Source: CAZADS01 sp964483985 (GTDB lineage: Bacteria; Pseudomonadota; Alphaproteobacteria; Thalassobaculales; Thalassobaculaceae). Taken from it: a stretch of DNA of 24,288 nucleotides. Shown piece after piece: positions 1 to 8,246 of the stretch (positions within the stretch are counted from its first letter, which is position 1; every line of letters begins with the position of its first letter). Under the pieces are notes generated by a model. The model was given only the letters and a program-made list of their open reading frames with translations, had not been told where the DNA came from and ran no database searches. The DNA lies in assembly GCA_964483985.1 (NCBI GenBank), contig CAZADS010000057.1, positions 1 through 24,288 of the forward strand. The letters run 5' to 3'. The translations under genes and the position numbers were made by a program.

Positions 1-240
1 TTTGCCTAATTAATCAGATATTATCATACTCCGAGTTGACAAAACATGTTGGTTTGTAGGGTCAATCTCACGCTTAATTAAAGCTAATGCCAATATTGAT
101 TTGAACCACGGTTGTATCAGCTTCCTTAAAAGATTTAATCGTCGAAGATATTTAGGTTTAATCTGACGAATCTGTTAAAATCGCTTCAATGTATTAAAAT
201 GTCTTTTGCGTATCAAAACTAAGCGAGAAAAATTGCCATT

Positions 241-246
241 TATAAT
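241..246 (+). promoter_or_regulatory. Candidate -10 box before the first methyltransferase
   Basis: A perfect TATAAT lies 22 bases before the ATG at 268, giving a very short leader. No convincing -35 hexamer is seen at the normal distance, and no Shine-Dalgarno sequence precedes the ATG. The rest of 1-267 is AT-rich and holds no gene or clear structure I can support. The call rests on one hexamer in AT-rich DNA, so it is weak. Confidence 0.25.
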
Positions 247-267
247 GGATCTATTTGATAAATTTGC

Positions 268-1194
268 ATGCCATATAGAATAATCGAAAAACCCAGGCCA
301 CGCGATCGCACACTTTTAAATATTTCTGGGGAGGACGAGCTAGGAAAAGCAATAGTCGCTACAGAAAAGTATAGCTCCGCCGAGATCCGGGAATCTAAAG
401 GGGCAGTCATTCACCAATATAAATTCCCCCAAGGTGACTATTTTTTTCTGCTTAGGCACTATCTATCGTATTTAACCGGCACCTACGAACACCTCAACCC
501 CGATTCAATGAAAACACACTTTCTTAGAGATTGTATGATCTGTTTGAGAAAATTAGCGGCACATAGAAAAACAGCATCCATCCTTGAGATAGGAGGTACC
601 ATTGGAGAAAACTATTGGATGCTTTCTGACATAATAAACAATCAAAACCTCGATATTAAACTTGAATTTGTCGGAATCGAACTCGACGGAAATGCCGTTC
701 AGTTTTCACGAGAAATTTTTCACGGGAATGATGCATTTGAGATGATCCACGGCGACGCATCAGACCTTAGTAGGTTTCCGGATAATAGTTTTGACTTAGT
801 AATTTCTCACAGCACTAATAATTTCTTACAAGACCCTCATCTTGGCCTCCGCGAGGCATTGCGGGTATCCCGTTTTGGGACTCTGCTACACCTTTTTATG
901 AACTTAAATGGGGAGTCTAAACGCTACACACATGGATCAACTGGTCAGCCTACATATATTTTCTCGAGAGAGGAACTCCAGAAGATCCTATTCAATCTTG
1001 GATCCTGGAAAGTCTACAATCTCACTCGTTTCATTCATTTTGATGCAACGATTTTGCCTACAGGTGGTGATGGTTTTTTTATTGAAGATATTAGTGCCGA
1101 CCAAATCTATCTAGAACATTTAGTCATTTCACGCTTTGCAATATTTCCGGAACTTGCCTTCTTGGAAGATTCTTTGGAAAGTTCCAGACTATGA
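268..1194 (+). CDS. Class I SAM-dependent methyltransferase
   Basis: Predicted cytoplasmic SAM-dependent methyltransferase of 308 residues; the acceptor is unknown. The Rossmann core starts near residue 104. Motif I reads ILEIGGTIGEN (105-115), a variant of the usual EIGCGTG glycine loop. The acidic residue that binds the SAM ribose is E138 or D140 in GIELDG. D163 in HGDASDL fits the adenine-binding position, and FDLVIS (175-180) is motif IV. About 100 residues precede the core and match no domain I know. The stop overlaps the next ATG by 4 bp (ATGA at 1191-1194), so the two genes are probably translationally coupled. There is no recognisable Shine-Dalgarno before the ATG. The fold is well supported by the motif order; the substrate is not. 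A sugar or surface-polymer acceptor is a guess from the sugar methyltransferase-like gene at 3499-4611. Confidence 0.8.
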   Translation: MPYRIIEKPRPRDRTLLNISGEDELGKAIVATEKYSSAEIRESKGAVIHQYKFPQGDYFFLLRHYLSYLTGTYEHLNPDSMKTHFLRDCMICLRKLAAHRKTASILEIGGTIGENYWMLSDIINNQNLDIKLEFVGIELDGNAVQFSREIFHGNDAFEMIHGDASDLSRFPDNSFDLVISHSTNNFLQDPHLGLREALRVSRFGTLLHLFMNLNGESKRYTHGSTGQPTYIFSREELQKILFNLGSWKVYNLTRFIHFDATILPTGGDGFFIEDISADQIYLEHLVISRFAIFPELAFLEDSLESSRL

Positions 1195-2693
1195 AAACAC
1201 TTTATCGAGCCGCTGGGAGATTTACCGCATTAAAAGGCACAGACCGTATACTTCATTTTATACAAGCTTTACCAAACGCGATTCATGCTTCGACTGATGC
1301 GTACGAAGTGGTCCTATATCGTTCGTTGCGGCGTGCTGTTCGGGATGGCACTGTAACCTCCGTTGAACCAGACGGGAGTTCATTCTATCTTTTAGTAGCA
1401 TCAATTTTTTTTCGACTCATTACCCGCAAATTCCGCCCCGTGCAACGAATTCGCCATCTGAATGCCAAATTAGGGGCAGAATTTGAAGGATTAAAACTAT
1501 TCGCTGAAACCCGCGAAATTAATCCCGTTTATTTTGATCCCATTTTTCCTTATCAAAGGCTCCGAGATGAATTTGAAGTTCTGCATACCAAAATGGATAG
1601 ATTAGGCAGCAACGTAAAAAATGGGGTTGCAAAGACTCTGTCTACTTACGAACCATCTTCCGACGACCATAAAATGGAAATCCTCGAATTCCTGGATTAT
1701 TTTAAAGACAATTCCACACCAATCACACCTATTCTTTCGAACATTTTTAAGACGGGAGATCCAAATAAACGATTGCTCGCGGTCGTCAGATGTACTTGGG
1801 ATGAGCCAGTTCACGTTACCAACATTTTTGGCGTGAGTTTCACCTTACCATCGGTAAATGATCTAAGGAGGGTCTGCCAAGACAGGAGGCTATTTGGTTC
1901 TCTGCTCTATTTGGAGGGGTTCGACCGTGATTTTTTGCTCCCATTTGAGGGATCTTGTGGCGTTGCGCTTGTATATTTAACTCGCGACCGTGAAGATTTA
2001 TTTGTCGAAGCCGGTTTTAATTCGTTACAAGACAAATCTGACGAGGCAACACGTGCCGTAATTTCATACCAAAATTTAGCCCGCACTAAAAGTTATGACG
2101 ATTTGTTTTCTTCACAATTACCCGAGTTAGCAGCCGACAAGCAAACCGATTGGCATACCTGGAAAAAACATAGAGACTGGAACCCCGCAGTTTTGGACTG
2201 GAAAACGGGCTATTACCGCGGTGACGCTATGATAATGGCGACTGCATTCTCCGGCTCACCAATGGCAACAAAATTAGCGCCCTCGTTAATCAATGATAAC
2301 TTCGAAGACCCGTTGCTAAGTACAGAAGGTTTCGTTTATTCTGCGGCGGTCCTTAACGAAAACTCACCCTTAGAGAGCCTTTACGCCATTTTTACAGCTT
2401 TACAACGGTCGCTTGGTAATCCCCGGCAGATTGCTTATCTAGCGGAACTTTTAAAGCATCGAACAGGAGGCACATTTTCCACCCAATCGATTGTCAACTT
2501 TGAAACCAACAACGGGCTAACGACCCGTGGGGCTATCGCCTATCTTTGTCAAACTTTGAAGGCTATAGGCTGGCTTAGGTCAGCGGAAAGCGAAAATTTA
2601 GCTAAAACTGCTATCTATGAAGTTTTCAAAAATTCTCCAGCACACTTAGCAGAAGCTTTGGTTGGCTTAAAAACTGCTGTTAGCAACGAGTAG
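1191..2693 (+). CDS. Unidentified 500-residue protein coupled to a methyltransferase
   Basis: I do not recognise this family. The frame is open for 500 codons, starts on the ATG that overlaps the methyltransferase stop, and has a normal mixed amino-acid composition, so it should be a real gene. There is no signal peptide and no array of membrane helices; the only strongly hydrophobic stretch is short (FYLLVASIFFRLIT, about residues 65-78). The middle (about 150-260) is rich in charged residues. The last 120 residues look mostly alpha-helical, with runs such as LYAIFTALQRSL and RQIAYLAELLKHR. A tryptophan-rich patch (DWHTWKKHRDW, about residue 320) stands out. No nucleotide-binding loop, metal motif or catalytic triad was found. 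The ATGA overlap implies co-expression, and perhaps a complex, with the methyltransferase. The function is unknown. Confidence 0.7.
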   Translation: MKTLYRAAGRFTALKGTDRILHFIQALPNAIHASTDAYEVVLYRSLRRAVRDGTVTSVEPDGSSFYLLVASIFFRLITRKFRPVQRIRHLNAKLGAEFEGLKLFAETREINPVYFDPIFPYQRLRDEFEVLHTKMDRLGSNVKNGVAKTLSTYEPSSDDHKMEILEFLDYFKDNSTPITPILSNIFKTGDPNKRLLAVVRCTWDEPVHVTNIFGVSFTLPSVNDLRRVCQDRRLFGSLLYLEGFDRDFLLPFEGSCGVALVYLTRDREDLFVEAGFNSLQDKSDEATRAVISYQNLARTKSYDDLFSSQLPELAADKQTDWHTWKKHRDWNPAVLDWKTGYYRGDAMIMATAFSGSPMATKLAPSLINDNFEDPLLSTEGFVYSAAVLNENSPLESLYAIFTALQRSLGNPRQIAYLAELLKHRTGGTFSTQSIVNFETNNGLTTRGAIAYLCQTLKAIGWLRSAESENLAKTAIYEVFKNSPAHLAEALVGLKTAVSNE

Positions 2694-2778
2694 AGTCTTC
2701 AACCTATAAGCATCCTTTATTTTTTCTGCGCGGCGATGAATTCCTGTTATCTCAATTGGGAAGCGTAACTGTTGTATT

Positions 2779-2805
2779 ACACGGCTACTATTCTTTACGC
2801 CGTGT
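2779..2805. other. Hairpin between two convergent genes
   Basis: The 7-bp perfect arms ACACGGC (2779-2785) and GCCGTGT (2799-2805) enclose a 13-base loop in the spacer between the convergent genes ending at 2693 and 2903. Neither side is followed by a T tract, so it is not a textbook intrinsic terminator. It may still end transcription in both directions. The remainder of 2694-2902 shows nothing recognisable. Confidence 0.35.
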
Positions 2806-2902
2806 CAATATGCGCAGCAAGATCGGAGAGTCTACATTCCCTTTATTCTCTTTAACTAGTTAGTACTGTCGAGTTCATTATGGGGTATCGTCGGTCAACT
2901 AG

Positions 2903-3385
2903 TTACTTATCAAACGTTGGTGCCGGCCGAGGTTTTACGATCATAGTGCTCGTAGTGACGAATACTTCTTCGTCTTTCTGATTCTTTAATTTGGAAGTGT
3001 ATCGCACAAAACCCAAATCGGGTTTGCTCTTTGATACGCGGCTTTCCATAATTTCGATCTGTCCATTCAATTGATCTCCGGGGCGGACAGGTACAGGCCA
3101 GAGCATTTCTTCGTGACCAGGGGAACCTAAAGTGGTTTCATAGCATAGGAAAGTCTTATGCATCATCCGGAGCCAAACTAAAGCTGTTAGCCAACCACTG
3201 GAAATGATGCCTTCAAATACAGTGTTTTGAGCAGCCTGGTCGTCGACGTGAAATGGAAAAGGGTCATACTTTCTAGAAAATTCGACGATTTCTTCGCGCT
3301 TAACGGTATAAGTCCCGAGGTCGAATATTTCTCCCGGACTGTAATCTTGCAAATATTTCAAACCCAATTGCTTTATCCCTTCCAA
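2903..3385 (-). CDS. MaoC-like acyl dehydratase (hot-dog fold)
   Basis: Protein of 160 residues in the MaoC / (R)-enoyl-CoA hydratase family, which adds water to or removes it from acyl-CoA double bonds in the cytoplasm. The hydratase signature is present: YDPFPFHVD places the catalytic pair at D41 and H46, followed by AA (51-52) and the SSGW segment (62-65) of the hot-dog helix. The N-terminus, with YSPGEIFDLGTYTV, matches the usual short lead-in of single-domain MaoC proteins. The start is a TTG at 3383-3385: an in-frame TAA lies 6 bases upstream of it and no in-frame ATG occurs before residue 74. An ATG at 3402-3404 is in another frame. No good Shine-Dalgarno is seen, so the start is the weak part of this call. 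It follows the sugar methyltransferase-like gene by 113 bp on the same strand, with no obvious functional link. The acyl-CoA substrate cannot be told. Confidence 0.85.
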   Translation of the reverse strand: MEGIKQLGLKYLQDYSPGEIFDLGTYTVKREEIVEFSRKYDPFPFHVDDQAAQNTVFEGIISSGWLTALVWLRMMHKTFLCYETTLGSPGHEEMLWPVPVRPGDQLNGQIEIMESRVSKSKPDLGFVRYTSKLKNQKDEEVFVTTSTMIVKPRPAPTFDK

Positions 3386-3498
3386 ACGTTATTCGAACGC
3401 CCATAGGAGGAATAGTCGATCCCCATCTTTTAGGCAACTCCGTCATAATTAATGAAAACCGGAGCCACTGACCTAGTATTACTTCCCACTAGAAAGGA

Positions 3499-4611
3499 TT
3501 AGGATTTCCTTCCCCATAATGTATTGTGATAGAATCCATCATCTTCTAAAATCGGCGTTATGGTATTTGCCAACGTTGAAAGAGCCATACCAAGCAACTC
3601 GTATGATGGAAAGGCTGATTCATAAATTGGCATATTGACTGGACTAATGGATCCAGGTTTACCTGAAAAATACTGCATTAAAAATAGATGCGAAGAAAAG
3701 GAGGAAATATATTTCGCATAATTTCTTACTATCAATGGCTCCATTTCCCCAAAACTTGCTGCATTCCAAAACATTACTTTTCCTTTGGGGGCCAATACCT
3801 CTATTGCCCGCAAGGGCAAACAATAAATTTTTCCCGGTAAAATAGACCCGTCCCAATCTTTTGAGTGACATTCCCGGTATGGGACAACTTCGTCAGGAAA
3901 AATTTTAGACAGATAACGTTCCGCAACATACAATTGCGGGGCCAAATCTAAGAGCACAATGGTAAGTTGAGGGAATATTTTCTTCAGTATTTCGGCCTGA
4001 GCGCCACTCCCGGATCCAATCTCCACAACTGCATTGTATTTAGATAGATCTGCAAATTGGGCCACAAAACATACAAAATTAAAATAATAGATAGATCTAA
4101 AAGTGCGAAATAGCCCATCTTTATTGTATCCAAACGGGTTGCCAAATCGGGAAATTGACAGTTCGGACATAGGCCTGAGACCTACCGCCCCGGCTTTCAC
4201 ATCCGCTAAGCGCTCGCACATCAAAAAATAGTCTGGGAGGGTCAGTCCACCTGGTCCGACATTAATCCCTCGTTCCCAAAAATCATTAGCCACCTGTAAT
4301 GCCGAAGATAAAACCCTCCGGGTATTTTTTTCGTCATCGCTAATATAGTCGGGAATATCCTCGAATTGGAATTTAGGAGCTATATCCACGCAACCAAAAC
4401 TCGCTAAAACACGTTCTTTGCTGCGACGAAAGTCGTGCAACCCTCCTTTACGGATCAATTCAATTACTTCTGAAGTGTATCCCTTCCAATATCTAGTTGG
4501 TTGATATAAAGCACTTGAGGCCTCCATATCAGCAATCATCAAATCTAATAATGAAATATCATCATCAATTTGAAATTCTGAATTATCCGCAACCTCATAT
4601 GTCATTGGCAT
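3499..4611 (-). CDS. Putative sugar O-methyltransferase (NanM-type)
   Basis: Protein of 370 residues resembling the 'putative sugar O-methyltransferase' (NanM) family found in surface-polysaccharide and natural-product clusters. The SAM-binding core carries motif I VVEIGSGSGAQ (195-205), then beta-2 ending in LLDLAPQLYVAERYL, where D222 should bind the SAM ribose. Downstream, MFWNAASFGEM and the C-terminal stretch with MPIYESAFPSYELL also fit the family. About 190 residues precede the core, as is usual for this group. Two start codons are possible: ATG at 4611 and ATG at 4605. AAAAAGG directly before the first lies at a better distance from the second, so the true start may be 4605. The gene is 183 bp from the upstream protease gene. 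No glycosyltransferases adjoin it, so the sugar substrate is unknown. Confidence 0.75.
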   Translation of the reverse strand: MPMTYEVADNSEFQIDDDISLLDLMIADMEASSALYQPTRYWKGYTSEVIELIRKGGLHDFRRSKERVLASFGCVDIAPKFQFEDIPDYISDDEKNTRRVLSSALQVANDFWERGINVGPGGLTLPDYFLMCERLADVKAGAVGLRPMSELSISRFGNPFGYNKDGLFRTFRSIYYFNFVCFVAQFADLSKYNAVVEIGSGSGAQAEILKKIFPQLTIVLLDLAPQLYVAERYLSKIFPDEVVPYRECHSKDWDGSILPGKIYCLPLRAIEVLAPKGKVMFWNAASFGEMEPLIVRNYAKYISSFSSHLFLMQYFSGKPGSISPVNMPIYESAFPSYELLGMALSTLANTITPILEDDGFYHNTLWGRKS

Positions 4612-4676
4612 ACCTTTTTAATTTCAACATGTAATCTCTTCTACACTCAGCTAAAACCGAACTTTAATAAATTGAA

Positions 4677-4690
4677 GTGAGTTTCCTCAC
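4677..4690. other. Small hairpin with tetraloop in leader of the NanM-like gene
   Basis: The minus strand reads GTGAG-GAAA-CTCAC, a 5-bp stem closed by a GNRA tetraloop, about 66 bases upstream of the ATG at 4611. It could be a leader structure or the end of the upstream protease transcript. The stem is short, and a match by chance is quite possible. Confidence 0.2.
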
Positions 4691-4794
4691 AAGACTCGCC
4701 GCCTCCCTTTTTAAATAGGTTTAAAAACTAACCCGGGTCAATTCAGGACCGAATGGTTATTCTAGTTCAACAACACGACGTTCGCTTATAAAAG

Positions 4795-5673
4795 CTAACT
4801 AACCCAACAAACTACCTTGGCCACGGTCAACTTGCTACGCAAACTTGAGCCTGTCGCCGGAAAGCGAACAGGAGTTATTACCGATTTAATAGTTTTTCCA
4901 CTAGAACTTAAACCCTGTTTTCCAGCGCGATAAAGCATGTCCTCCATTCCTATAGGGGCTGAAGTAAATATTCTTCCACGCCGGCGTGCTTCAATAACCG
5001 AAACGCCAATAATGTCACCATCTTTATCCAAAACTGGGCCACCACTCATGCCACCAATAGACCCAGAAAAATTTGGTATCCTTTTAACTTCAGCCCAAGC
5101 CAAAAGAGGTTCTCGTCTGCGTTTGCCCCGATTGGGCTTTACCATCATACGACCGAGTAGTTTCGAATGAATATCAGCGGGTTTGCCCTGTGGATATCCA
5201 AAGTGAAAGGCGTCTTGCCCTATTTTTAAATTTTGAGATTCAAAACCTAAGGGTTGAGTCTTACGTTTAGTGTGAAAGACGGCAAGATCATGGAAAGGAT
5301 TTATCGTGAGATCGAATCCCTTTTCCACACGTTTTCGCCCCACTAAAATCCCATATTTCGCGCATCCTTCAAGAACATGACGAGCAGTCATCCATTCCCC
5401 TTCTCCTATTGAAAACGCCGTCCCAGTACTGTTGCCCTTTCTACTAACGCCAAGTGTGAATGTAGGGTCATTTTTAGAAATGGGCGGCAGAACGTCCGTT
5501 GGGATTTTTGGTACGGGTCTTCTCCGTTCTGACTGATGCAAAATCGACGGACGTCTCTCAAACTGGTCTCTCTCAACCACATCACTCGACGGTCGATCCA
5601 GTCCCCGAAAAGCGAAAGAGAGTAGAAAGATTAAAACAAATCCAATTAATCCTAAATGGTCCGGTCGAAACAT
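4795..5673 (-). CDS. Membrane-anchored trypsin-like serine protease
   Basis: Protein of 292 residues. Residues 8-22 (LGLIGFVLIFLLSFA) form one N-terminal membrane segment or uncleaved signal anchor, so the protease domain should lie in the periplasm. A proline- and arginine-rich linker follows (about 27-66). The chymotrypsin-fold domain has a full catalytic triad: H99 in TARHVLEGC, D129 in NPFHDLAVF and S210 in GGMSGGPVL. The GGMSGGPV motif is typical of bacterial trypsin-2 and DegP-like proteases. No PDZ domain follows, unlike DegP or DegQ. The start is well placed: AAGGA lies 7 bases before the ATG at 5671-5673. It sits 23 bp after the gene ending at 5697 and is probably co-transcribed with it. 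The substrate is unknown. Confidence 0.85.
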   Translation of the reverse strand: MFRPDHLGLIGFVLIFLLSFAFRGLDRPSSDVVERDQFERRPSILHQSERRRPVPKIPTDVLPPISKNDPTFTLGVSRKGNSTGTAFSIGEGEWMTARHVLEGCAKYGILVGRKRVEKGFDLTINPFHDLAVFHTKRKTQPLGFESQNLKIGQDAFHFGYPQGKPADIHSKLLGRMMVKPNRGKRRREPLLAWAEVKRIPNFSGSIGGMSGGPVLDKDGDIIGVSVIEARRRGRIFTSAPIGMEDMLYRAGKQGLSSSGKTIKSVITPVRFPATGSSLRSKLTVAKVVCWVS

Positions 5674-5696
5674 TTGTATTCCTTAGTATACCTTAC

Positions 5697-6434
5697 TTAA
5701 ACAACCCTTTTGGAAGCTAGCGAGGTATCCATATTTTTGGCGTTGGGTAAAACGATTGGCATAGCATCCTTGCCCATTTTCTTGGTCACTTCTTCACGCA
5801 ATTGGGGATTAGATATCATTTGCGCCAGCCAGGTTTCCAATTCATCGCCATTGCCGTACAGCGTTTTTACGTGCTTTATCACGTCAGTTTGGTTCATTTC
5901 GGAAAACCCCCGATTGCTTGCGGCAACCGCAGACAGTGCCACTGGCTTACCGTTTATACAAATCGCTCCACGACGGGCAATATAACAACCCACAGAAAGA
6001 TTTTCATACGGAATTTCGGGCTGGGCCGAAAGCTTGTTTAATTTACAGTAATCATAGTTGAAGCCCACGGCCTCTGTTCGGTGCATAATTTCAAGTTGGT
6101 TTGGTTTTAGCCAGTTCAAGGCCAATTTGACCGTGGCACCTTGTGAAAAGCACAATGTTGCTGGGACAGACCCGTAAGAAGTTATGTGGGCTGAATAAAC
6201 AACGTCGTAATCATTCAATGCCAACTCAGTAACCGGTATCGTTTGATTGTTGCCAAATTTTCGATGCAGTTGTTCTGGCGCTCGGTTAGAACCCACCGCC
6301 AAAACAGGGGTTCTCCCCTCTAAATTAAATTCTTTATCCAGATTCTCAACATTTCCATTACGGAACAAATAATCACCCCTTGGAGAGGAATAGGGATAAC
6401 CAAGGGCGCGGATTAATTTCTGCGAGGGCAACAA
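5697..6434 (-). CDS. Gamma-glutamylcyclotransferase-like conserved protein
   Basis: Protein of 245 residues that looks like a divergent member of the gamma-glutamylcyclotransferase (GGCT/AIG2-like) fold. Residues 44-61 (VLAVGSNRAPEQLHRKFG) match the substrate-binding 'YGSN' loop, here VGSN. HRTEAVGFNY (118-127) sits where the family has its catalytic Glu, which would be E121. I recall similar 'VLAVGSN...EQL' proteins as uncharacterised conserved proteins of alphaproteobacteria; this is from memory and unchecked. The reading frame starts with tandem TTG codons at 6429-6434, directly after an in-frame TGA. AAAGGA sits 6 bases before the first TTG and supports it. The overlapping ATG at 6436-6438 is in a different frame. 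The gene probably forms a two-gene unit with the protease downstream. The enzymatic role is inferred, not shown. Confidence 0.75.
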   Translation of the reverse strand: MLPSQKLIRALGYPYSSPRGDYLFRNGNVENLDKEFNLEGRTPVLAVGSNRAPEQLHRKFGNNQTIPVTELALNDYDVVYSAHITSYGSVPATLCFSQGATVKLALNWLKPNQLEIMHRTEAVGFNYDYCKLNKLSAQPEIPYENLSVGCYIARRGAICINGKPVALSAVAASNRGFSEMNQTDVIKHVKTLYGNGDELETWLAQMISNPQLREEVTKKMGKDAMPIVLPNAKNMDTSLASKRVV

Positions 6435-6678
6435 TCATGTTCCTTTCAAGATAGGTTCTCTTTTATAACCATTATGCAATCAGTTCGTCCTTTCAATTGT
6501 TTTTAATTCCCTAAAACGAAATTGAAATTCAGAGTGAAAAGACTTTTGATTTTACTAGATAAATTCAATCTTTCCCACTTCACAAAAGAATGCTTTTATC
6601 AAACGAAATTCATTGTTTTAAATAAGCATGTCAAAGGCAACAACGAGCACACCCAAAAATTATAAATGAGGGGCACAA
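6435..6678. promoter_or_regulatory. Divergent intergenic region
   Basis: This 244-base AT-rich spacer separates the minus-strand gene starting at 6434 from the plus-strand ligase operon and must hold both promoters. On the minus strand a TATAAA lies about 30 bases before the TTG start. On the plus strand a TATAAA at 6661-6666 lies only 12 bases before the ATG. Neither has a convincing -35 partner. No repeat suitable as an operator was found. Confidence 0.4.
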
Positions 6679-8217
6679 ATGCCGGCTAAATACCCCAGTA
6701 ATTTCGCTTTTTATAATGCAGCGGATGACCTTATTAATAGAAATTTAGAGGCCGGACGAGCAAACAAAATTGCTTTTGTAGACGCTACCGGCAGTCATAC
6801 CTACGCAGATATAGCAGAAAAATCGGCGCGTTTCGCCAATGCCCTCCAACGATTAGGGATACAGCGCGAAGCTCGCTTGGCGATTGTAATGCTCGATTCG
6901 GCAGAAATGGTGATCTGCTTCCTAGGAGCCATTAAAGCTGGTGTAATTCCTGTCCCCTTAAATACTCGACTCTCTTCGAACGATTACGCCTATATTCTTG
7001 CTGATTGCAATGCTAGAGGTTTAATTGTAACAGAAAGTCTTGTGGAAATTGTACTTAATGACGGACCAAAACCCGAGGTAACACTCGTCGATGGAACACA
7101 ATCTGTTGACTATCCCTTGCTTTCAAAAGTGCTGGAGCGAGAGTCGAATCACCACCATACAGCAGAAACTAGGCCGGACGATATTTGCTTTTGGCTTTAT
7201 ACATCTGGCACAACGGGAGATCCTAAAGGTGTTGTCCATTTACACTCTCACCTTTTAGCTACGGCTGACCTTTATGCTATCCCCACTCTCCAGATAGATG
7301 ATTCCGATACTATTTATTCTGCAGCTAAGCTTTTTTTTGCCTATGGACTTGGAAATTCGCTAACCTTTACAATGACAGTTGGAGCAACCGCCGTTTTAAT
7401 GCCTGGGCCACCTGACCCCGTTTCTGTTTGCGACATTTTAACGAAGCAAAACCCGACACTTTTTTTTGGCGTCCCTACTCTGTACGCGATGTTGCTTGCG
7501 AGCGAAAATTTACCCGCAGCAAATGGACACTCTCTACGCCTATGTGTTTCAGCTGGTGAGCCTTTACCAATTGACCTATTAGAACGTTGGCAAAAAGCCA
7601 TGGGTATAGATATTCTAGATGGAATTGGAACAACAGAGATGCTTCACATTTTCATATCAAATCGAGCAGGAGATGTACGCCCGGGAACAACGGGGAAAGT
7701 TATCGGTGGCTATAAGGTTCGCCTTATTCACGAAGAAGGGTATGTTTGTAAACCAGGGGAAATGGGCGTTCTAGAAGTTTCCGGGCCAACCTCGGCTATT
7801 ATGTACTGGAATCAAAGAGAAAAAACAAAGGAGACATTTCTAGGACCTTGGACTAAAACTGGAGACAATTTCGTAATCGATAAAAATGATATTTTAACAT
7901 ATTGCGGACGCAATGACGATATGTTGAAAGTCGGGGGGATCTACGTCTCACCGTTTGAAGTAGAAGGAGCACTTGTAAAACATAAGAATGTCATAGAAGC
8001 AGCAGTGGTGGGGCATCCTGATCAAGATAATTTAATAAAACCAAAAGCTTTTGTGGTCCTGACTAGTGACGTCCGGGCGTCAGACGATTTAAAACTAGAC
8101 ATTCAGCATTTTGTAAGAAACAGCATCGCGAATTACAAGTACCCACGCTGGATCGAATTTGTCGACGAATTGCCCAAGACGGCTACAGGAAAAATTCAAC
8201 GCTTCCGACTTAGATAA
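6679..8217 (+). CDS. Benzoate-CoA ligase family AMP-forming ligase
   Basis: Acyl-CoA synthetase of 512 residues, the length usual for benzoate and hydroxybenzoate-CoA ligases. It uses ATP to activate a carboxylic acid to an acyl-AMP and then a CoA thioester in the cytoplasm. Seen motifs: P-loop YTSGTTGDPKG (174-184), A5 motif IGTTE (316-320) inside DILDGIGTTEMLHIF, which is characteristic of the benzoate-CoA ligase subfamily, TGD (394-396), the hinge region GRNDDMLKVGG (410-420) and catalytic Lys505 in TATGKIQRFR. The start is good: GAGGGG lies 5 bases before the ATG. The gene is 29 bp upstream of an alpha/beta hydrolase gene and probably forms an operon with it and the CoA-transferase. The subfamily is fairly sure; benzoate itself, a hydroxy- or aminobenzoate, or another aromatic or alicyclic acid all remain possible. 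Confidence 0.88.
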   Translation: MPAKYPSNFAFYNAADDLINRNLEAGRANKIAFVDATGSHTYADIAEKSARFANALQRLGIQREARLAIVMLDSAEMVICFLGAIKAGVIPVPLNTRLSSNDYAYILADCNARGLIVTESLVEIVLNDGPKPEVTLVDGTQSVDYPLLSKVLERESNHHHTAETRPDDICFWLYTSGTTGDPKGVVHLHSHLLATADLYAIPTLQIDDSDTIYSAAKLFFAYGLGNSLTFTMTVGATAVLMPGPPDPVSVCDILTKQNPTLFFGVPTLYAMLLASENLPAANGHSLRLCVSAGEPLPIDLLERWQKAMGIDILDGIGTTEMLHIFISNRAGDVRPGTTGKVIGGYKVRLIHEEGYVCKPGEMGVLEVSGPTSAIMYWNQREKTKETFLGPWTKTGDNFVIDKNDILTYCGRNDDMLKVGGIYVSPFEVEGALVKHKNVIEAAVVGHPDQDNLIKPKAFVVLTSDVRASDDLKLDIQHFVRNSIANYKYPRWIEFVDELPKTATGKIQRFRLR

Positions 8218-8246
8218 ATAATTAAGGGGCGCACTAGTACCAAAAT

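Noticed and set aside
1..13. 13-base sequence at the window start that recurs inverted at 10402-10414 (TTAATTAGGCAAA)
   Set aside because: A few inverted matches of 13 bases are expected by chance in AT-rich DNA of this length, and nothing else links the two places; not called as an element end.
36..62. TTGACA (36-41) as part of a promoter for the first methyltransferase
   Set aside because: No acceptable -10 follows at normal spacing, and it is more than 200 bases from the start codon.
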